Assembly: GCA_014763615.1 (NCBI GenBank) | Contig: JACXVB010000030.1 | Span: 1 to 34,922 of the forward strand | Direction of reading: 5' to 3' | Length of the DNA stretch: 34,922 nucleotides | Source of the DNA: Sphingobacteriales bacterium | GTDB lineage: Bacteria > Bacteroidota > Bacteroidia > Sphingobacteriales > Sphingobacteriaceae | Shown here: positions 1-8,132 of the stretch, piece by piece | Position numbering within the stretch: the stretch's first letter is position 1 | Layout: the number at the start of each line of letters is the position of its first letter | Notes under the pieces: generated by a model | What the model saw: the letters and a program-made list of their open reading frames with translations, nothing else | What the model was told of the DNA's origin: nothing | The model's database searches: none | Position numbers and translations under genes: made by a program

Positions 1-20
1 GCTACGCTTCACTCAGTCCC
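1..20. repeat. Right half of a hairpin repeat cut by the window edge
   Basis: The first 11 bases (GCTACGCTTCA) closely match the loop of the two hairpins at 32866-32896 and 33122-33152 (ACGCTGCGCTTAA and its inverted relative). The next nine bases, CTCAGTCCC, would be the right stem arm. The left arm (expected GGGACTGAG) lies outside the window, so this is a guess from the loop match only. Confidence 0.3.
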
Positions 21-110
21 TGATGTTTTAATGAAAGATTGAAAATGAATGTAAAAAAGTCTATTTTAGAATCGTACTAAAAATGGGGAGCCTACAAAAG
101 GATTAAGAAT

Positions 111-419
111 ATGGATCAAGCAATTAATAAAACAATAAAGGATTATATTAAACTGATTCAACAAAAATATGCTGATTTTGAAGCTGTTTATGTTTTTGGA
201 TCTTTTGCAAAAGGAAATTCAAACCAAGATAGCGATATTGATTTAGCTTTGATTTTTAAAGATTTAGACGATTCAAAACGCTTTGATATTCAAGTACAGT
301 TAATGTTATTGGCTTCTCAAGTTGATATACGAATAGAACCTCATCCAATTTCGCACAGTGATTTTTACTCAGATAATCCATTCGTTGTTGAGATAAAAAA
401 GACAGGGTTTCAATTATAA
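111..419 (+). CDS. MNT-type nucleotidyltransferase domain protein (orphan)
   Basis: A 102-residue minimal nucleotidyltransferase. The Pol-beta-fold signature is complete: GSFAKGNSNQDSDIDLAL at about residues 30-47 gives the GS pair and the metal-binding Asp42 and Asp44, and a third acidic residue is likely Asp72 in QVDIRIEP. Proteins of this size are usually the antitoxin half of MNT/HEPN pairs, where they AMPylate a HEPN RNase partner. No HEPN gene follows here: the 115 bases before cdaA have stops in all frames, so the partner is missing, lost, or lies left of the window. The ATG at 111 lies after an A-rich leader. The family is clear from the motif; an antitoxin role is inference from family habit. 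Confidence 0.8.
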   Translation: MDQAINKTIKDYIKLIQQKYADFEAVYVFGSFAKGNSNQDSDIDLALIFKDLDDSKRFDIQVQLMLLASQVDIRIEPHPISHSDFYSDNPFVVEIKKTGFQL

Positions 420-492
420 GATATGAACTTAGTAAAGCATAACATTCAAATAGATATGTAGAATACGTTGTAAGATTATAGAAATAAATAGA

Positions 493-521
493 CTTAGAAC
501 TTTCTTTTTAAAAATTCTAAG
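493..521. terminator. Weak hairpin downstream of cdaA
   Basis: CTTAGAA (493-499) pairs with TTCTAAG (515-521), with further T/A pairing inside the loop. Read on the minus strand it lies just beyond the cdaA stop and is followed by a T-rich run, so it may end the folP-cdaA transcript. The stem is AT-rich and short; weak call. Confidence 0.3.
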
Positions 522-534
522 TTTGATATATGCG

Positions 535-1326
535 TTAATTAAAATCCTTATTCAATAATCTTTCTAAGTCAGTAAAACTGATGTTCATTTTTACTCTACC
601 TTGTTGGGCGTAGGATATTTCTCCCGTTTCTTCAGATACAATTAAAGCTGTGGCATCACTAGATTCTGTTACGCCAATTCCGGCCCGGTGGCGCAAACCA
701 AACTGAGGTGGAAGTTTATCATTTTCTGTTAAAGGCAAAATACAACTGGCTGATTTGATTTTATTTTCTGAGATAATTACAGCACCATCATGCAGTGGAC
801 TATGTTTTTGGAAAATGCTCTCTAACAAACGCTTGGATATTTTGGCATCCATCATTTCGCCACTATTTACAAAAGCATCCTGATCAAAGTATTTGGCAAA
901 CACAATTAACGCTCCAGTTCTGGTCTTTTTCATGGTTTTGCAAGCATCAATAATAGGCTTAATCTTTGCCATATTATTCTTTTCTAACTCTTCTTTTCTA
1001 AAGATAAACTTTAGCCAAGTACGGTTTCTAAGCGAGATATTTTTTCCGATGGTGAGTAAGAAACGCCTAATTTCTTGTTGAAAAACCACAATCAAAGCAA
1101 TAAAACCTACACTTACAAAGTTGCCTAAAATCCCCGAAAGGAGTTTCATGTGCAAGGCTTCCGTTACAAAATAAAGGATGTAAATCAGGATAAAACCGAT
1201 GAAAATATTCACCGCAATGGTCCCTCTAATGAGGTTATAGATGTAATAAATGATAATTGCGACCAGCAACATATCTATCACATCCAAGATAGAAAGCTTT
1301 AAAAAACTAAAATCGATTAAATCCAT
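535..1326 (-). CDS. cdaA: Diadenylate cyclase CdaA (c-di-AMP synthase)
   Basis: Makes cyclic di-AMP from two ATP at the inner membrane; in other bacteria this messenger controls potassium and osmolyte balance and cell-wall stress. About 263 residues, the usual CdaA length. Three hydrophobic segments fill roughly residues 8-85, followed by a DisA_N domain with the expected motifs: TGALIVF (137-143), DGA (180-182), RHRAG (212-216) and SEETGEIS (231-238). The DGA Asp and the RHR triad are the catalytic and ATP-binding signature. The ATG at 1326 gives the normal MDLIDF start; a TTG three codons upstream is less likely. It lies 27 bases after folP on the same strand, probably in one transcript. 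The cdaR and glmM neighbours known from Firmicutes are absent. Confidence 0.93.
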   Translation of the reverse strand: MDLIDFSFLKLSILDVIDMLLVAIIIYYIYNLIRGTIAVNIFIGFILIYILYFVTEALHMKLLSGILGNFVSVGFIALIVVFQQEIRRFLLTIGKNISLRNRTWLKFIFRKEELEKNNMAKIKPIIDACKTMKKTRTGALIVFAKYFDQDAFVNSGEMMDAKISKRLLESIFQKHSPLHDGAVIISENKIKSASCILPLTENDKLPPQFGLRHRAGIGVTESSDATALIVSEETGEISYAQQGRVKMNISFTDLERLLNKDFN

Positions 1327-1353
1327 TATTACCAAAATAGGAAAAACAATTTA

Positions 1354-2220
1354 TTAAATGCGAGCAGTTTTTAAAAGATTATAAATTTTGATACACTCTT
1401 TAGCTTCTTTTACATCATGAACCCTTAAAATTTGAGCCCCTTTTTGCAAAGCAATCGTATTCAAAACGCTGGTTCCATTTAAAGCCTCTTTAGGCGTAAT
1501 GTTTAAGCTTTTCCAAATCATAGATTTTCTCGATAAGCCCGCTAATACTGGGAAACCAAAAAGGTTAAAATCTTCTAAATGGTTTAAGAGTTGATAATTT
1601 TGAGCAATATTTTTAGCGAAACCAAAACCTGGGTCTATACTGATATCTTTCACCCCACATTGTTTTAATTGAGCTATTTTTTCTGAGAAATAGAAGCTCA
1701 TTTCTTGCATCATATTATCATATTGATTCAAGTTTTTCATGGTTTGTGGAGTGCCTTTCATGTGCATTAAAATGTAAGGAACTTGCAGCTTTCCTACGGT
1801 TTCAAACATTTGTGCATCTAAATTTCCTCCAGAAATATCATTGATGATATGTGCTCCCGTTTCAATGGCTTGTTTCGCAATATTGGCCCTAAAAGTATCT
1901 ACAGAAATAAGCGCTTCAGGAAAATTTTGAGTGATGGTTTTTACAGCCGGAATTAAGCGCCTCAATTCTTCTGCTTCGCTAATATCTTCGGCATCGGGTC
2001 TGCTAGAATAAGCGCCTAAATCCAGAAAATCAGCACCTTCAGTCAACATTTTTTCTGTCTGTTGCAAAATTTCTTTTTCGCTTTGTACCCTGCTTCCAGA
2101 GAAGAAGGAATCTGGTGTAATATTCAGAATGCCCATCACTTTGGGCTCGGTTAAATCTATGATTTTTCCGCCTACATTCAATGTGCGCTTTATTTGAAAA
2201 AATGTATCTTTAGCCATCAT
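1354..2220 (-). CDS. folP: Dihydropteroate synthase
   Basis: Joins 6-hydroxymethyl-dihydropterin pyrophosphate to p-aminobenzoate to form dihydropteroate, the sulfonamide-sensitive step of folate synthesis in the cytosol. The 288-residue TIM barrel carries all the standard blocks: VMGILNITPDSFF near the N-terminus, DLGAYSSRPDA, SVDTFRANIAKQAI, HIINDISGG, LMHMKGTPQTM, SIDPGFGFAK, LAGLSRKSMI and the C-terminal RVHDVKEA. Two adjacent ATGs (2220 and 2217) are both possible starts. It heads a leftward pair with cdaA and is divergent from the DUF1599 gene across a 68-base gap holding a perfect palindrome (2254-2270). No sulfonamide-resistance change can be judged by eye. Confidence 0.95.
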   Translation of the reverse strand: MMAKDTFFQIKRTLNVGGKIIDLTEPKVMGILNITPDSFFSGSRVQSEKEILQQTEKMLTEGADFLDLGAYSSRPDAEDISEAEELRRLIPAVKTITQNFPEALISVDTFRANIAKQAIETGAHIINDISGGNLDAQMFETVGKLQVPYILMHMKGTPQTMKNLNQYDNMMQEMSFYFSEKIAQLKQCGVKDISIDPGFGFAKNIAQNYQLLNHLEDFNLFGFPVLAGLSRKSMIWKSLNITPKEALNGTSVLNTIALQKGAQILRVHDVKEAKECIKIYNLLKTARI

Positions 2221-2253
2221 TTAGCAAGCAAATTAGCAAATAAATCATCATTT

Positions 2254-2270
2254 CCTGATGAATCATCAGG
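2254..2270. promoter_or_regulatory. 17-bp palindrome between divergent folP and DUF1599 genes
   Basis: CCTGATGA-A-TCATCAGG is a perfect inverted repeat (8-bp arms, 1-base centre) in the only gap between two divergent genes. It lies 18 bases upstream of the TTG start of the rightward gene and 33 bases from the folP start. Its position suits an operator or a hairpin in one 5' leader; no run of T follows, so a terminator is unlikely. Confidence 0.4.
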
Positions 2271-2288
2271 ACAAATTTTTTAAAAGTT

Positions 2289-2831
2289 TTGGCAAAAGAT
2301 ACTTCAGCAGAATACGACGCAATTATTAAGGTTTGTAAAGACTTGTTTATCAAGAAGACAAAAGATTATGGTACCGCATGGCGAATTTTAAGGCCAGCGT
2401 CTATTACCGATCAAATTTTTATCAAAGCCCAACGCATTAGAACCTTGGAGGATAAAAAAGTGAGTAAGGTAGGAGAGGATATTGTAGGTGAATATATTGG
2501 CATTGTAAATTATTGTGTGATTGCCATCATGCAGTTAGAGTTAGCCGAAGATGCGCCGCAAGAGTTGAATGTAGAAGAAGTTGGTGTTAATTTTGACGTT
2601 AAAGTGAATGAAGCCAAAGAATTGATGTTTGCTAAAAACCATGATTATGGCGAGGTTTGGAGAGATATGCGTATTAGCTCATTCACTGATTTGATATTGA
2701 TGAAAATTTTAAGAGTAAAACAAATAGAAGATAACAAAGGCAAGACTGTCGCTTCAGAGGGTGTCAAAGCAAATTATATAGACATGATGAATTATGCTGT
2801 TTTCGCTTTGATTAAGTTAGGTCTTGCCTGA
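2289..2831 (+). CDS. DUF1599 domain protein with internal duplication
   Basis: A 180-residue soluble protein built from two copies of the same module. KDYGTAWRILR (25-35) in the first half matches HDYGEVWRDMR (118-128) in the second, and the later blocks ITDQIFIKAQRIRTLED and FTDLILMKILRVKQIED also align, each half ending in an NYxVxAIxxLxL-like helix. DUF1599 has been grouped with nucleotide-modification-associated domains, but its biochemical role here is unknown. The start must be TTG at 2289: the nearest upstream in-frame stop is at 2259-2261 and no ATG or GTG lies between. It begins the rightward run that continues into the DoxX protein 9 bases later; pairing opposite folP is common in relatives, which may hint at a folate or nucleotide link (inference). 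Confidence 0.8.
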   Translation: MAKDTSAEYDAIIKVCKDLFIKKTKDYGTAWRILRPASITDQIFIKAQRIRTLEDKKVSKVGEDIVGEYIGIVNYCVIAIMQLELAEDAPQELNVEEVGVNFDVKVNEAKELMFAKNHDYGEVWRDMRISSFTDLILMKILRVKQIEDNKGKTVASEGVKANYIDMMNYAVFALIKLGLA

Positions 2832-2840
2832 TTTTAGCCT

Positions 2841-4007
2841 ATGCAAAAGAGAATTAAATCATTGATTTGGGGAGCCCGAATTTTCGTTGGGCTGCTATTT
2901 ATTTTTTCGGGATTGATAAAATTAAATGATCCCTTGGGCTTTTCTTACAAGTTAGAAGAGTATTTTGAGGTTTTTCATCTTGTTTTTTTAAATCCCATTT
3001 CGGTATTTCTTTCTATCTTTTTATGCTCTTTAGAAGTTATTTTAGGCGTTTTATTGCTCGCCGGTTTTTATGCTAAAAAGGTTGTTTGGGGTTTATTATT
3101 GCTCATCATCTTTTTTACTTTTCTCACTTTTTATTCAGCAGTTTTTAACGTAGTCAAAACTTGTGGATGCTTTGGAGATGCCATTCCACTTACACCTTGG
3201 CAGTCTTTTTCTAAAGATTTAGTTTTACTGTTGCTCATCGTTTTTCTTTTTATCCACAAGGGGGCTATTCATCCATTTATAAAAAATAAAAACATCCAAA
3301 TAGGGATCACTGCTCCAGTTGTTATATTAACCATTTGGTTTGGATTATTTACTTACAATTTTCTCCCTATCATTGATTTTCTGCCTTATAAAGTTGGTGT
3401 TAATATTTTAGAGGCGATGAAAATCCCGAAAGGAGCGCCACAAGATGTTTACGTGATTACCTACACTTTGAAGAACAAGAAAACGGGTGAAGAGAAAAAA
3501 ATGTCTGATCAAGAGTATTTGAAGACAAAGATTTATGAAGATAGTCATTGGGAATTGATAGCCTCTTCTGATCCAAAATTGATTAAAGCGGGCTATCAGC
3601 CAAAAATTAAAGATTTAAATGTATATGATGCTCAAGGCGTAAATTATAACAATGAGATTTTTGGAAATCCTTATGTTAACCTTGTTGCCGTAGCTTGGAA
3701 TTTGGATAAAACCAATAAAAAGGCTTTAGGCGATATTAATGCCATCGCGATAAACGCAGTAGAAAATTATAATATCAGAAGTATTTTACTCACTTCAAAT
3801 TCGGCTCAGGATGCTGAACAGCTCTCTAAAAAGATGAAGTTGATGCTCGAAGTTTTTTATGCGGATGCAGTTCCTTTGAAGAGTATGGTTCGGTCTAATC
3901 CTGGATTAATTCTTTTAAAAAATGGTGTGATCATTAAAAAATGGCCTGCCGCAGCACTACCTACTTATGATGAACTGGAAAAGAATTATTTTAGTAAAGA
4001 CGAATGA
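2841..4007 (+). CDS. BT_3928-like DoxX/MauE-type membrane protein
   Basis: A 388-residue two-part protein. The first ~145 residues hold four membrane helices of the DoxX/MauE type, beginning ARIFVGLLFIFSGLIKLNDP, with the conserved CGCFGDAIPL stretch after the third helix; another hydrophobic segment follows at about 152-172. The rest is a predicted periplasmic domain whose end (GLILLKNGVIIKKW) looks thioredoxin-like but lacks a CxxC pair. MauE/DoxX proteins often take part in thiol or quinone redox work, and the CGC motif would fit, but the function of this Bacteroidota family is not established. Its stop overlaps the permease start by four bases (ATGA), implying translational coupling, and it follows the DUF1599 gene by 9 bases. 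Confidence 0.75.
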   Translation: MQKRIKSLIWGARIFVGLLFIFSGLIKLNDPLGFSYKLEEYFEVFHLVFLNPISVFLSIFLCSLEVILGVLLLAGFYAKKVVWGLLLLIIFFTFLTFYSAVFNVVKTCGCFGDAIPLTPWQSFSKDLVLLLLIVFLFIHKGAIHPFIKNKNIQIGITAPVVILTIWFGLFTYNFLPIIDFLPYKVGVNILEAMKIPKGAPQDVYVITYTLKNKKTGEEKKMSDQEYLKTKIYEDSHWELIASSDPKLIKAGYQPKIKDLNVYDAQGVNYNNEIFGNPYVNLVAVAWNLDKTNKKALGDINAIAINAVENYNIRSILLTSNSAQDAEQLSKKMKLMLEVFYADAVPLKSMVRSNPGLILLKNGVIIKKWPAAALPTYDELEKNYFSKDE

Positions 4008-5062
4008 TTAAATATTTACTCCGAAAAATTGTTTATGGTTTGGCCGTTTTGGCTGGGGTAGTAGTTATTGTATTTTTTCTTTTTAATATCCTCCCGGCAG
4101 ATCCCGCTCGGATGACTCAAGGGCAACGTTCGGATGTACAATCTTTAGAAGCAGTGAGAAAAGAATTTGGTTTGGATAAACCAGTTCCGGTTCAGTTTCT
4201 TTACTATATCAATGATCTTTCTCCGATAGGTATCCACGGCAGTGATGAAGCTGCGCAGAAGAAATACCATTATTTAAAGCTCTTTAATGTTTCAGCTACA
4301 CAGGCTTTAGTGTTAAAATTTCCTTATTTAAGGAGATCTTATCAAACCAAAAGAGAAGTCACTTCCATATTAGTAGAAACCGTACCTAATACCTTTATTC
4401 TAGCTTTATCCGCCATGATTATGGCTACTTTTTTGGGGATACTTTTAGGAGTTTTAGCCGCAGTTTACAAAGATACTTGGATAGATCAATCGGCTTTAGC
4501 AGGTTCGATTTTAGGAATTTCAGCTCCCTCTTTCTTTGCCGGAATTATCATTGCTTGGGTTTTTGGCTATGTATTAAGCGATTATACCGGCTTAAACATG
4601 TCGGGTAGTTTGTATGATTATGATCCTTTTAAAGGGCAAGTTTTAGAATGGAAAAACTTGATTTTACCGATGCTGACTTTAGGGCTTCGACCTTTAGCTA
4701 TCATCATGCAACTCACTCGTGGAGCGATGTTAGAAACCCTACAACAAGATTACATTAGAACCGCAAGAGCAAAAGGTTTAGGAAGAAAGGCGATTATCCT
4801 AAAACATGCCTTAAGAAATGCTTTAAATCCTGTGGTTACGGCTGTTTCTGGTTGGTTCGCCTCTTTATTGGCAGGTTCTTTTTTTGTAGAATATATTTTT
4901 GGATATAATGGTTTAGGTAAAGCCACAGTTGATGCCTTAGAATATGCTGATTTACCAGTAGTAATGGGTGCTATATTATTTATTGCCTTTATTTTCGTGA
5001 TCATCAATATTTTGGCGGATATTCTTTATGCGCTATTAGATCCAAGGGTGAAACTGAATTAA
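4004..5062 (+). CDS. OppB/DppB-type ABC transporter permease (orphan)
   Basis: An inner-membrane permease of the peptide/nickel ABC importer class, 352 residues. It shows the N-terminal helix, FNILPADPARMTQG typical of DppB/OppB, the binding-protein-dependent transport domain with an EAA-like loop (RTARAKGLGRKAIILKHALR), and the final DPRVKLN tail. Compared with DppB it has a longer periplasmic insert between helices 1 and 2 (about residues 65-120). No partner permease, ATPase or substrate-binding protein is in the window, so any complete importer must draw its parts from elsewhere. It is translationally coupled to the BT_3928-like gene and followed 11 bases later by aroK. The substrate cannot be assigned. 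Confidence 0.85.
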   Translation: MIKYLLRKIVYGLAVLAGVVVIVFFLFNILPADPARMTQGQRSDVQSLEAVRKEFGLDKPVPVQFLYYINDLSPIGIHGSDEAAQKKYHYLKLFNVSATQALVLKFPYLRRSYQTKREVTSILVETVPNTFILALSAMIMATFLGILLGVLAAVYKDTWIDQSALAGSILGISAPSFFAGIIIAWVFGYVLSDYTGLNMSGSLYDYDPFKGQVLEWKNLILPMLTLGLRPLAIIMQLTRGAMLETLQQDYIRTARAKGLGRKAIILKHALRNALNPVVTAVSGWFASLLAGSFFVEYIFGYNGLGKATVDALEYADLPVVMGAILFIAFIFVIINILADILYALLDPRVKLN

Positions 5063-5073
5063 AATAAGCGATA

Positions 5074-5595
5074 GTGACTAATCAAAGGATTTTTCTGATA
5101 GGTTTTATGGGTTGCGGTAAAAGCAAGCTCGGAAAGAGTGTGTCGAGTAAACTGAATCGCCCGTTTATAGATTTGGATGATTTGGTGGAGATTACCCATC
5201 AAATGTCTATCCCACAGCTTTTCGCTGCTTTTGGCGAGGAAGGTTTTAGAGAAAGGGAGAGAAACGTTTTACAAAACGCTGCTTTGGCTGAAGATGCCAT
5301 TATAGCAACTGGCGGCGGAGCTCCATGTTTTTTTGATAATATGGAGTGGATGAATCAGAACGGAATTACTGTTTTTATAGATTCGCCGGTGAAAGTTTTA
5401 GCTGATAGATTGATTAATGCGAGGGTAGAACGACCTTTGATAAAAGGTAAAAGTATGGAAGAATTAATTCAGTTTATTGAGGAGAAACTGAAAGAACGCC
5501 GACCTTTTTATGAGCAAGCTAAAATTATTCTAAAAGGTGTTGATTTGAATGTAGAGGTGTTATTAGAAGCTATTGACAATTATCAAATTAAATAA
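5074..5595 (+). CDS. aroK: Shikimate kinase
   Basis: Phosphorylates shikimate with ATP, the fifth step of the chorismate pathway, in the cytosol. The 173-residue length is normal. Walker A is GFMGCGKS (10-17); the Asp33-Leu-Asp35-Asp36 pair binds Mg/shikimate; GFRERE (about 58-63) supplies the shikimate-binding Arg; GGGAP sits at 80-84; and the lid carries RVERPLI with its ATP-binding Arg. The start is GTG at 5074, 11 bases after the permease stop. The 3' end overlaps the convergent phosphoribosyltransferase gene by 13 bases, so both transcripts are antisense over their ends. Confidence 0.95.
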   Translation: MTNQRIFLIGFMGCGKSKLGKSVSSKLNRPFIDLDDLVEITHQMSIPQLFAAFGEEGFRERERNVLQNAALAEDAIIATGGGAPCFFDNMEWMNQNGITVFIDSPVKVLADRLINARVERPLIKGKSMEELIQFIEEKLKERRPFYEQAKIILKGVDLNVEVLLEAIDNYQIK

Positions 5596-6092
5596 ACGGA
5601 ATCTTCTTCGTCATTTTCGTCTAAAATAACGGATACATGTTCTTTTAAAACAGTAGAGAGTTCTAATCCCACAAAATCAGTAGCTACAGGGAAATTTTTA
5701 TGACTTCTGTCTATCAAAACAACCGAGCGTAGTTTTTTAAGTGGTATATTTAGGAAAACACCCAAACCATAAGCTAGAGTTCTGCCGCTATTTAAAACAT
5801 CGTCAACCAAAATAATCACTTTATTCTCGCAATCTTTAATTGGAATATCAATGGCCGATTCTAGTTTAGAACTATCTTTATTAAGTTCAATTTTAGCAAG
5901 TGTGATTTTTAGATTGGAGATTTTAGCCAGCACTTTTTCAATTCTTTTAGCCAAGCGATAACCTCTAGCAACTACTCCAGCAATAATAATTTCTTGTTCG
6001 TCAAAATTATCCTCCAAAATCTGAAAGGCAATTCTATTGATTTTTTGCTGGATTTGAGTTTGGTTGAGGATAAGTACTTTTTTAGAAGACAT
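5583..6092 (-). CDS. PyrR-like phosphoribosyltransferase family protein
   Basis: A 169-residue type I phosphoribosyltransferase fold. The PRPP-binding loop is intact (VIILVDDVLNSGRT, about 92-105), and an early VARGYRLAKRI block matches the pyrophosphate loop region. Such enzymes transfer phosphoribose to a base, or, as PyrR, act as UMP-sensing regulators with weak uracil phosphoribosyltransferase activity. The substrate cannot be told from motifs and no purine or pyrimidine genes are adjacent, so no symbol is given. It is a single gene transcribed leftward, with 142 bases separating its start from the divergent GIN-domain gene, and its end overlaps aroK. Confidence 0.82.
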   Translation of the reverse strand: MSSKKVLILNQTQIQQKINRIAFQILEDNFDEQEIIIAGVVARGYRLAKRIEKVLAKISNLKITLAKIELNKDSSKLESAIDIPIKDCENKVIILVDDVLNSGRTLAYGLGVFLNIPLKKLRSVVLIDRSHKNFPVATDFVGLELSTVLKEHVSVILDENDEEDSVYLI

Positions 6093-6234
6093 ATGGCTAA
6101 AATTTCTGCTCTAAATTACTTAATTATCATTAAAGGGATAAATTTTTTAAAACATGATGCAACTACATGGTGGTTAACTGCGTCCTATAAAATAAATGTA
6201 ACAAATCCGAATCGTTGAACTCTAAAATTAAAAT

Positions 6235-6960
6235 ATGATGAATCCTAAACTTCTAAAAACCATTCTAAGTTGCTTCTTGATTTTTATAGGAGCGGTTTCA
6301 GTATCAGCTCAGGAAATATCCAGAACCGAGAATTTTACCAACTTTAGCGGCATTTCTGTGTCATCCGGTATTGATATTTATCTCACCCAAAGTAATGCAG
6401 AAAAAATTGTAGTAAAAGGAACAAAAGATTTAATGAGCCGTTTGAAGGTTTCTAAATCTAATGATGGCATGATAAAATTTGAATTTGAGAAAGATACAAA
6501 CTGGGGAAATTGGAACTTTGGAAAAAATAATTATGTGAAGGCTTATGTTTCTTTTAAAACCCTGAATAGCATGATGGCGAGTGGAGGTGCTGATGTATAT
6601 AGTGAAGGCGATTTTAAATTAAATCACTTAGCTATCAAATCTTCTGGAGGGAGTGATATTAAATTGAATCTTAATGTTACCGATTTAAAAGTGATGAGTA
6701 GTGGAGGCTCTGATGTGTATTTACGAGGTAAGGCCAATCAATTCTCTGTTCAAGCCAGTGGTGGTTCAGATGTTCATGCTTTTGATTTAATGGTGGATGA
6801 TTTAGTGGTAAAAATGAGTGGAGGTTCCGATGGTGATTTCACTGCTGAAAAAAGTGTTTCAATTGCGGCATCAGGAGCAAGTGATGTACGTTACAAAGGT
6901 GCTGCCACACAGAAGAGCATTAGTGCAAGCGGAGCAAGTGATGTTAAAAAAGTAAATTAG
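6235..6960 (+). CDS. Head GIN domain (DUF2807) secreted protein
   Basis: A 241-residue exported protein with a signal peptide (MMNPKLLKTILSCFLIFIGA, cleavage likely after VSAQ). The body is a DUF2807/head-GIN domain: at least seven repeats of SGG(S/A)D or SGASD spaced about 18-23 residues apart, as expected for a parallel beta-helix where each rung ends in a Gly-Ser-Asp turn. It stops at the last repeat without an added C-terminal domain. These proteins are common in Bacteroidota envelopes; a putative adhesin name exists, but no function is proven. Two adjacent ATGs (6235, 6238) can start it. It is monocistronic and ends in a strong shared terminator. Confidence 0.8.
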   Translation: MMNPKLLKTILSCFLIFIGAVSVSAQEISRTENFTNFSGISVSSGIDIYLTQSNAEKIVVKGTKDLMSRLKVSKSNDGMIKFEFEKDTNWGNWNFGKNNYVKAYVSFKTLNSMMASGGADVYSEGDFKLNHLAIKSSGGSDIKLNLNVTDLKVMSSGGSDVYLRGKANQFSVQASGGSDVHAFDLMVDDLVVKMSGGSDGDFTAEKSVSIAASGASDVRYKGAATQKSISASGASDVKKVN

Positions 6961-6977
6961 TTTTTGGTTAAATAAAT

Positions 6978-7024
6978 AAAAAAGAAGTCCCTCATTTTCA
7001 TTGAAAATGAGGGACTTCTTTTTT
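6978..7024. terminator. Bidirectional intrinsic terminator
   Basis: A perfect 23-bp inverted repeat (6978-7000 with 7002-7024, core AGAAGTCCCTCATTTTCA) with A/T tracts on both sides sits between the convergent GIN-domain and YwqK/TonB-like genes. It can end transcripts from both strands. Confidence 0.9.
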
Positions 7025-7037
7025 ATCATGAGGTTGT

Positions 7038-7976
7038 TTAATTGCCTACAATACTAATCGGCATAAAATAGGCTACTTGTATGGCTTTTCCTTGTTCTAA
7101 AGCTGGATTCCATTTTGGAGCACTTTTTAAAGCATCAATAGCATAAGTGTTTAATTTGCTGTTAGAGGAATTTACTACTTCAATATTTTTAAGATTACCG
7201 GATGTGCCCACTGTAAATTTGAGCATCACCTTCGCATTCTTTGTATTCACATCCTGTAAAGAAGAAGCGATGTAACTATAAAAATTAGCGATTCCTCCTT
7301 TAGGTTCTGGTCTTCTATTTCGCTCTTTATAAGCATATACTTTTCCATCTAAACCATAACTTTGGCCATTCAATAAATTACCGTCTTTATAATTCTCAAC
7401 AAATGCCAATCTTCCATTTTCAAAACCTTCCCAAATTCCATCAGCGGAAGTATTCTTTACCGCACCTTTTTGAATGATGTTTAAGTCATCATCATAAGAC
7501 ATGAAATAACCATTTCCATCTTCTAAAATCACCTTTTTATCCGGAGTGGCACAATACAAGTATTTCACATTGCTTTCTGCCTGATTGGTATAGCCATAAC
7601 CCGCAGAGTTGATGATGATTTTGTAATTGATGTTTCCGTTTTTGTAATAATGAGTTTGAATTCCGTTTGGTAAACCGGCTACATAATTGGTAATATCTTT
7701 GATATTTCCATTAGGATAATAGGTGGTATTAGTGCCCACTTTTATTAGAGTAGCAATGCTTTGTACCGTCCCTTTTTCCTTCAGCAAATTATCCATACAA
7801 TATCTTTCATACTGGATAGCTCCATCTTGAGTTTGATTAAACTTCATGTAATAGGTAGCACTATCCTTATTATTAGTTATTAGGTTATTGTTGTGATAAT
7901 AAATCACGGTTTCTTGAGCTTGCAGAGAAAGGCTTATACCAGCCAAGAATAGTAGAGTGTAGAATAGTTTTTTCAT
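7038..7976 (-). CDS. YwqK/MORN-like repeat protein with TonB C-terminal domain
   Basis: About 312 residues, exported: signal peptide MKKLFYTLLFLAGISLSLQA-Q. The middle holds YwqK/MORN-like repeats, such as YPNGNIKDITNYVAGLPNG and YYKNGNINYKI, which form beta-hairpin ladders. The last ~75 residues resemble a TonB C-terminal fold (VMLKFTVGTSGNLKNIEVVN, then ALKSAPKWNPA and a short beta end). It lacks the N-terminal membrane anchor and Pro-rich linker of a true energy-transducing TonB, so it is better seen as a periplasmic protein that borrows the domain. The ATG at 7976 is preferred because it directly starts a signal peptide; an upstream GTG at 7997 is in frame. Single gene, convergent with the GIN-domain gene. 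Confidence 0.72.
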   Translation of the reverse strand: MKKLFYTLLFLAGISLSLQAQETVIYYHNNNLITNNKDSATYYMKFNQTQDGAIQYERYCMDNLLKEKGTVQSIATLIKVGTNTTYYPNGNIKDITNYVAGLPNGIQTHYYKNGNINYKIIINSAGYGYTNQAESNVKYLYCATPDKKVILEDGNGYFMSYDDDLNIIQKGAVKNTSADGIWEGFENGRLAFVENYKDGNLLNGQSYGLDGKVYAYKERNRRPEPKGGIANFYSYIASSLQDVNTKNAKVMLKFTVGTSGNLKNIEVVNSSNSKLNTYAIDALKSAPKWNPALEQGKAIQVAYFMPISIVGN

Positions 7977-8132
7977 GATGTTAAAATTTGTTAACACTAA
8001 TGTAACTATTATTTAACATTAATTTAACATAAAGAGCAAATTTTTTTAATGTTGATATTGATAATTAATCTACTCATTATGAGCTACTTAATCATATAAT
8101 TAAAAATAAAGTCGAAGAAAGAGAAGAGTTTT

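Noticed and set aside
2254..2270. Intrinsic terminator
   Set aside because: The palindrome is not followed by a T-run on either strand and lies between divergent starts, where no transcript should end.
4750..5007. 85-codon minus-strand frame inside the permease gene
   Set aside because: Antisense to the conserved EAA region of the permease, with composition expected of a shadow frame.
7038..7976. Energy-transducing TonB protein
   Set aside because: It has a cleavable signal peptide and YwqK-like repeats but no N-terminal membrane anchor or Pro-rich linker, so only the C-terminal fold is shared.
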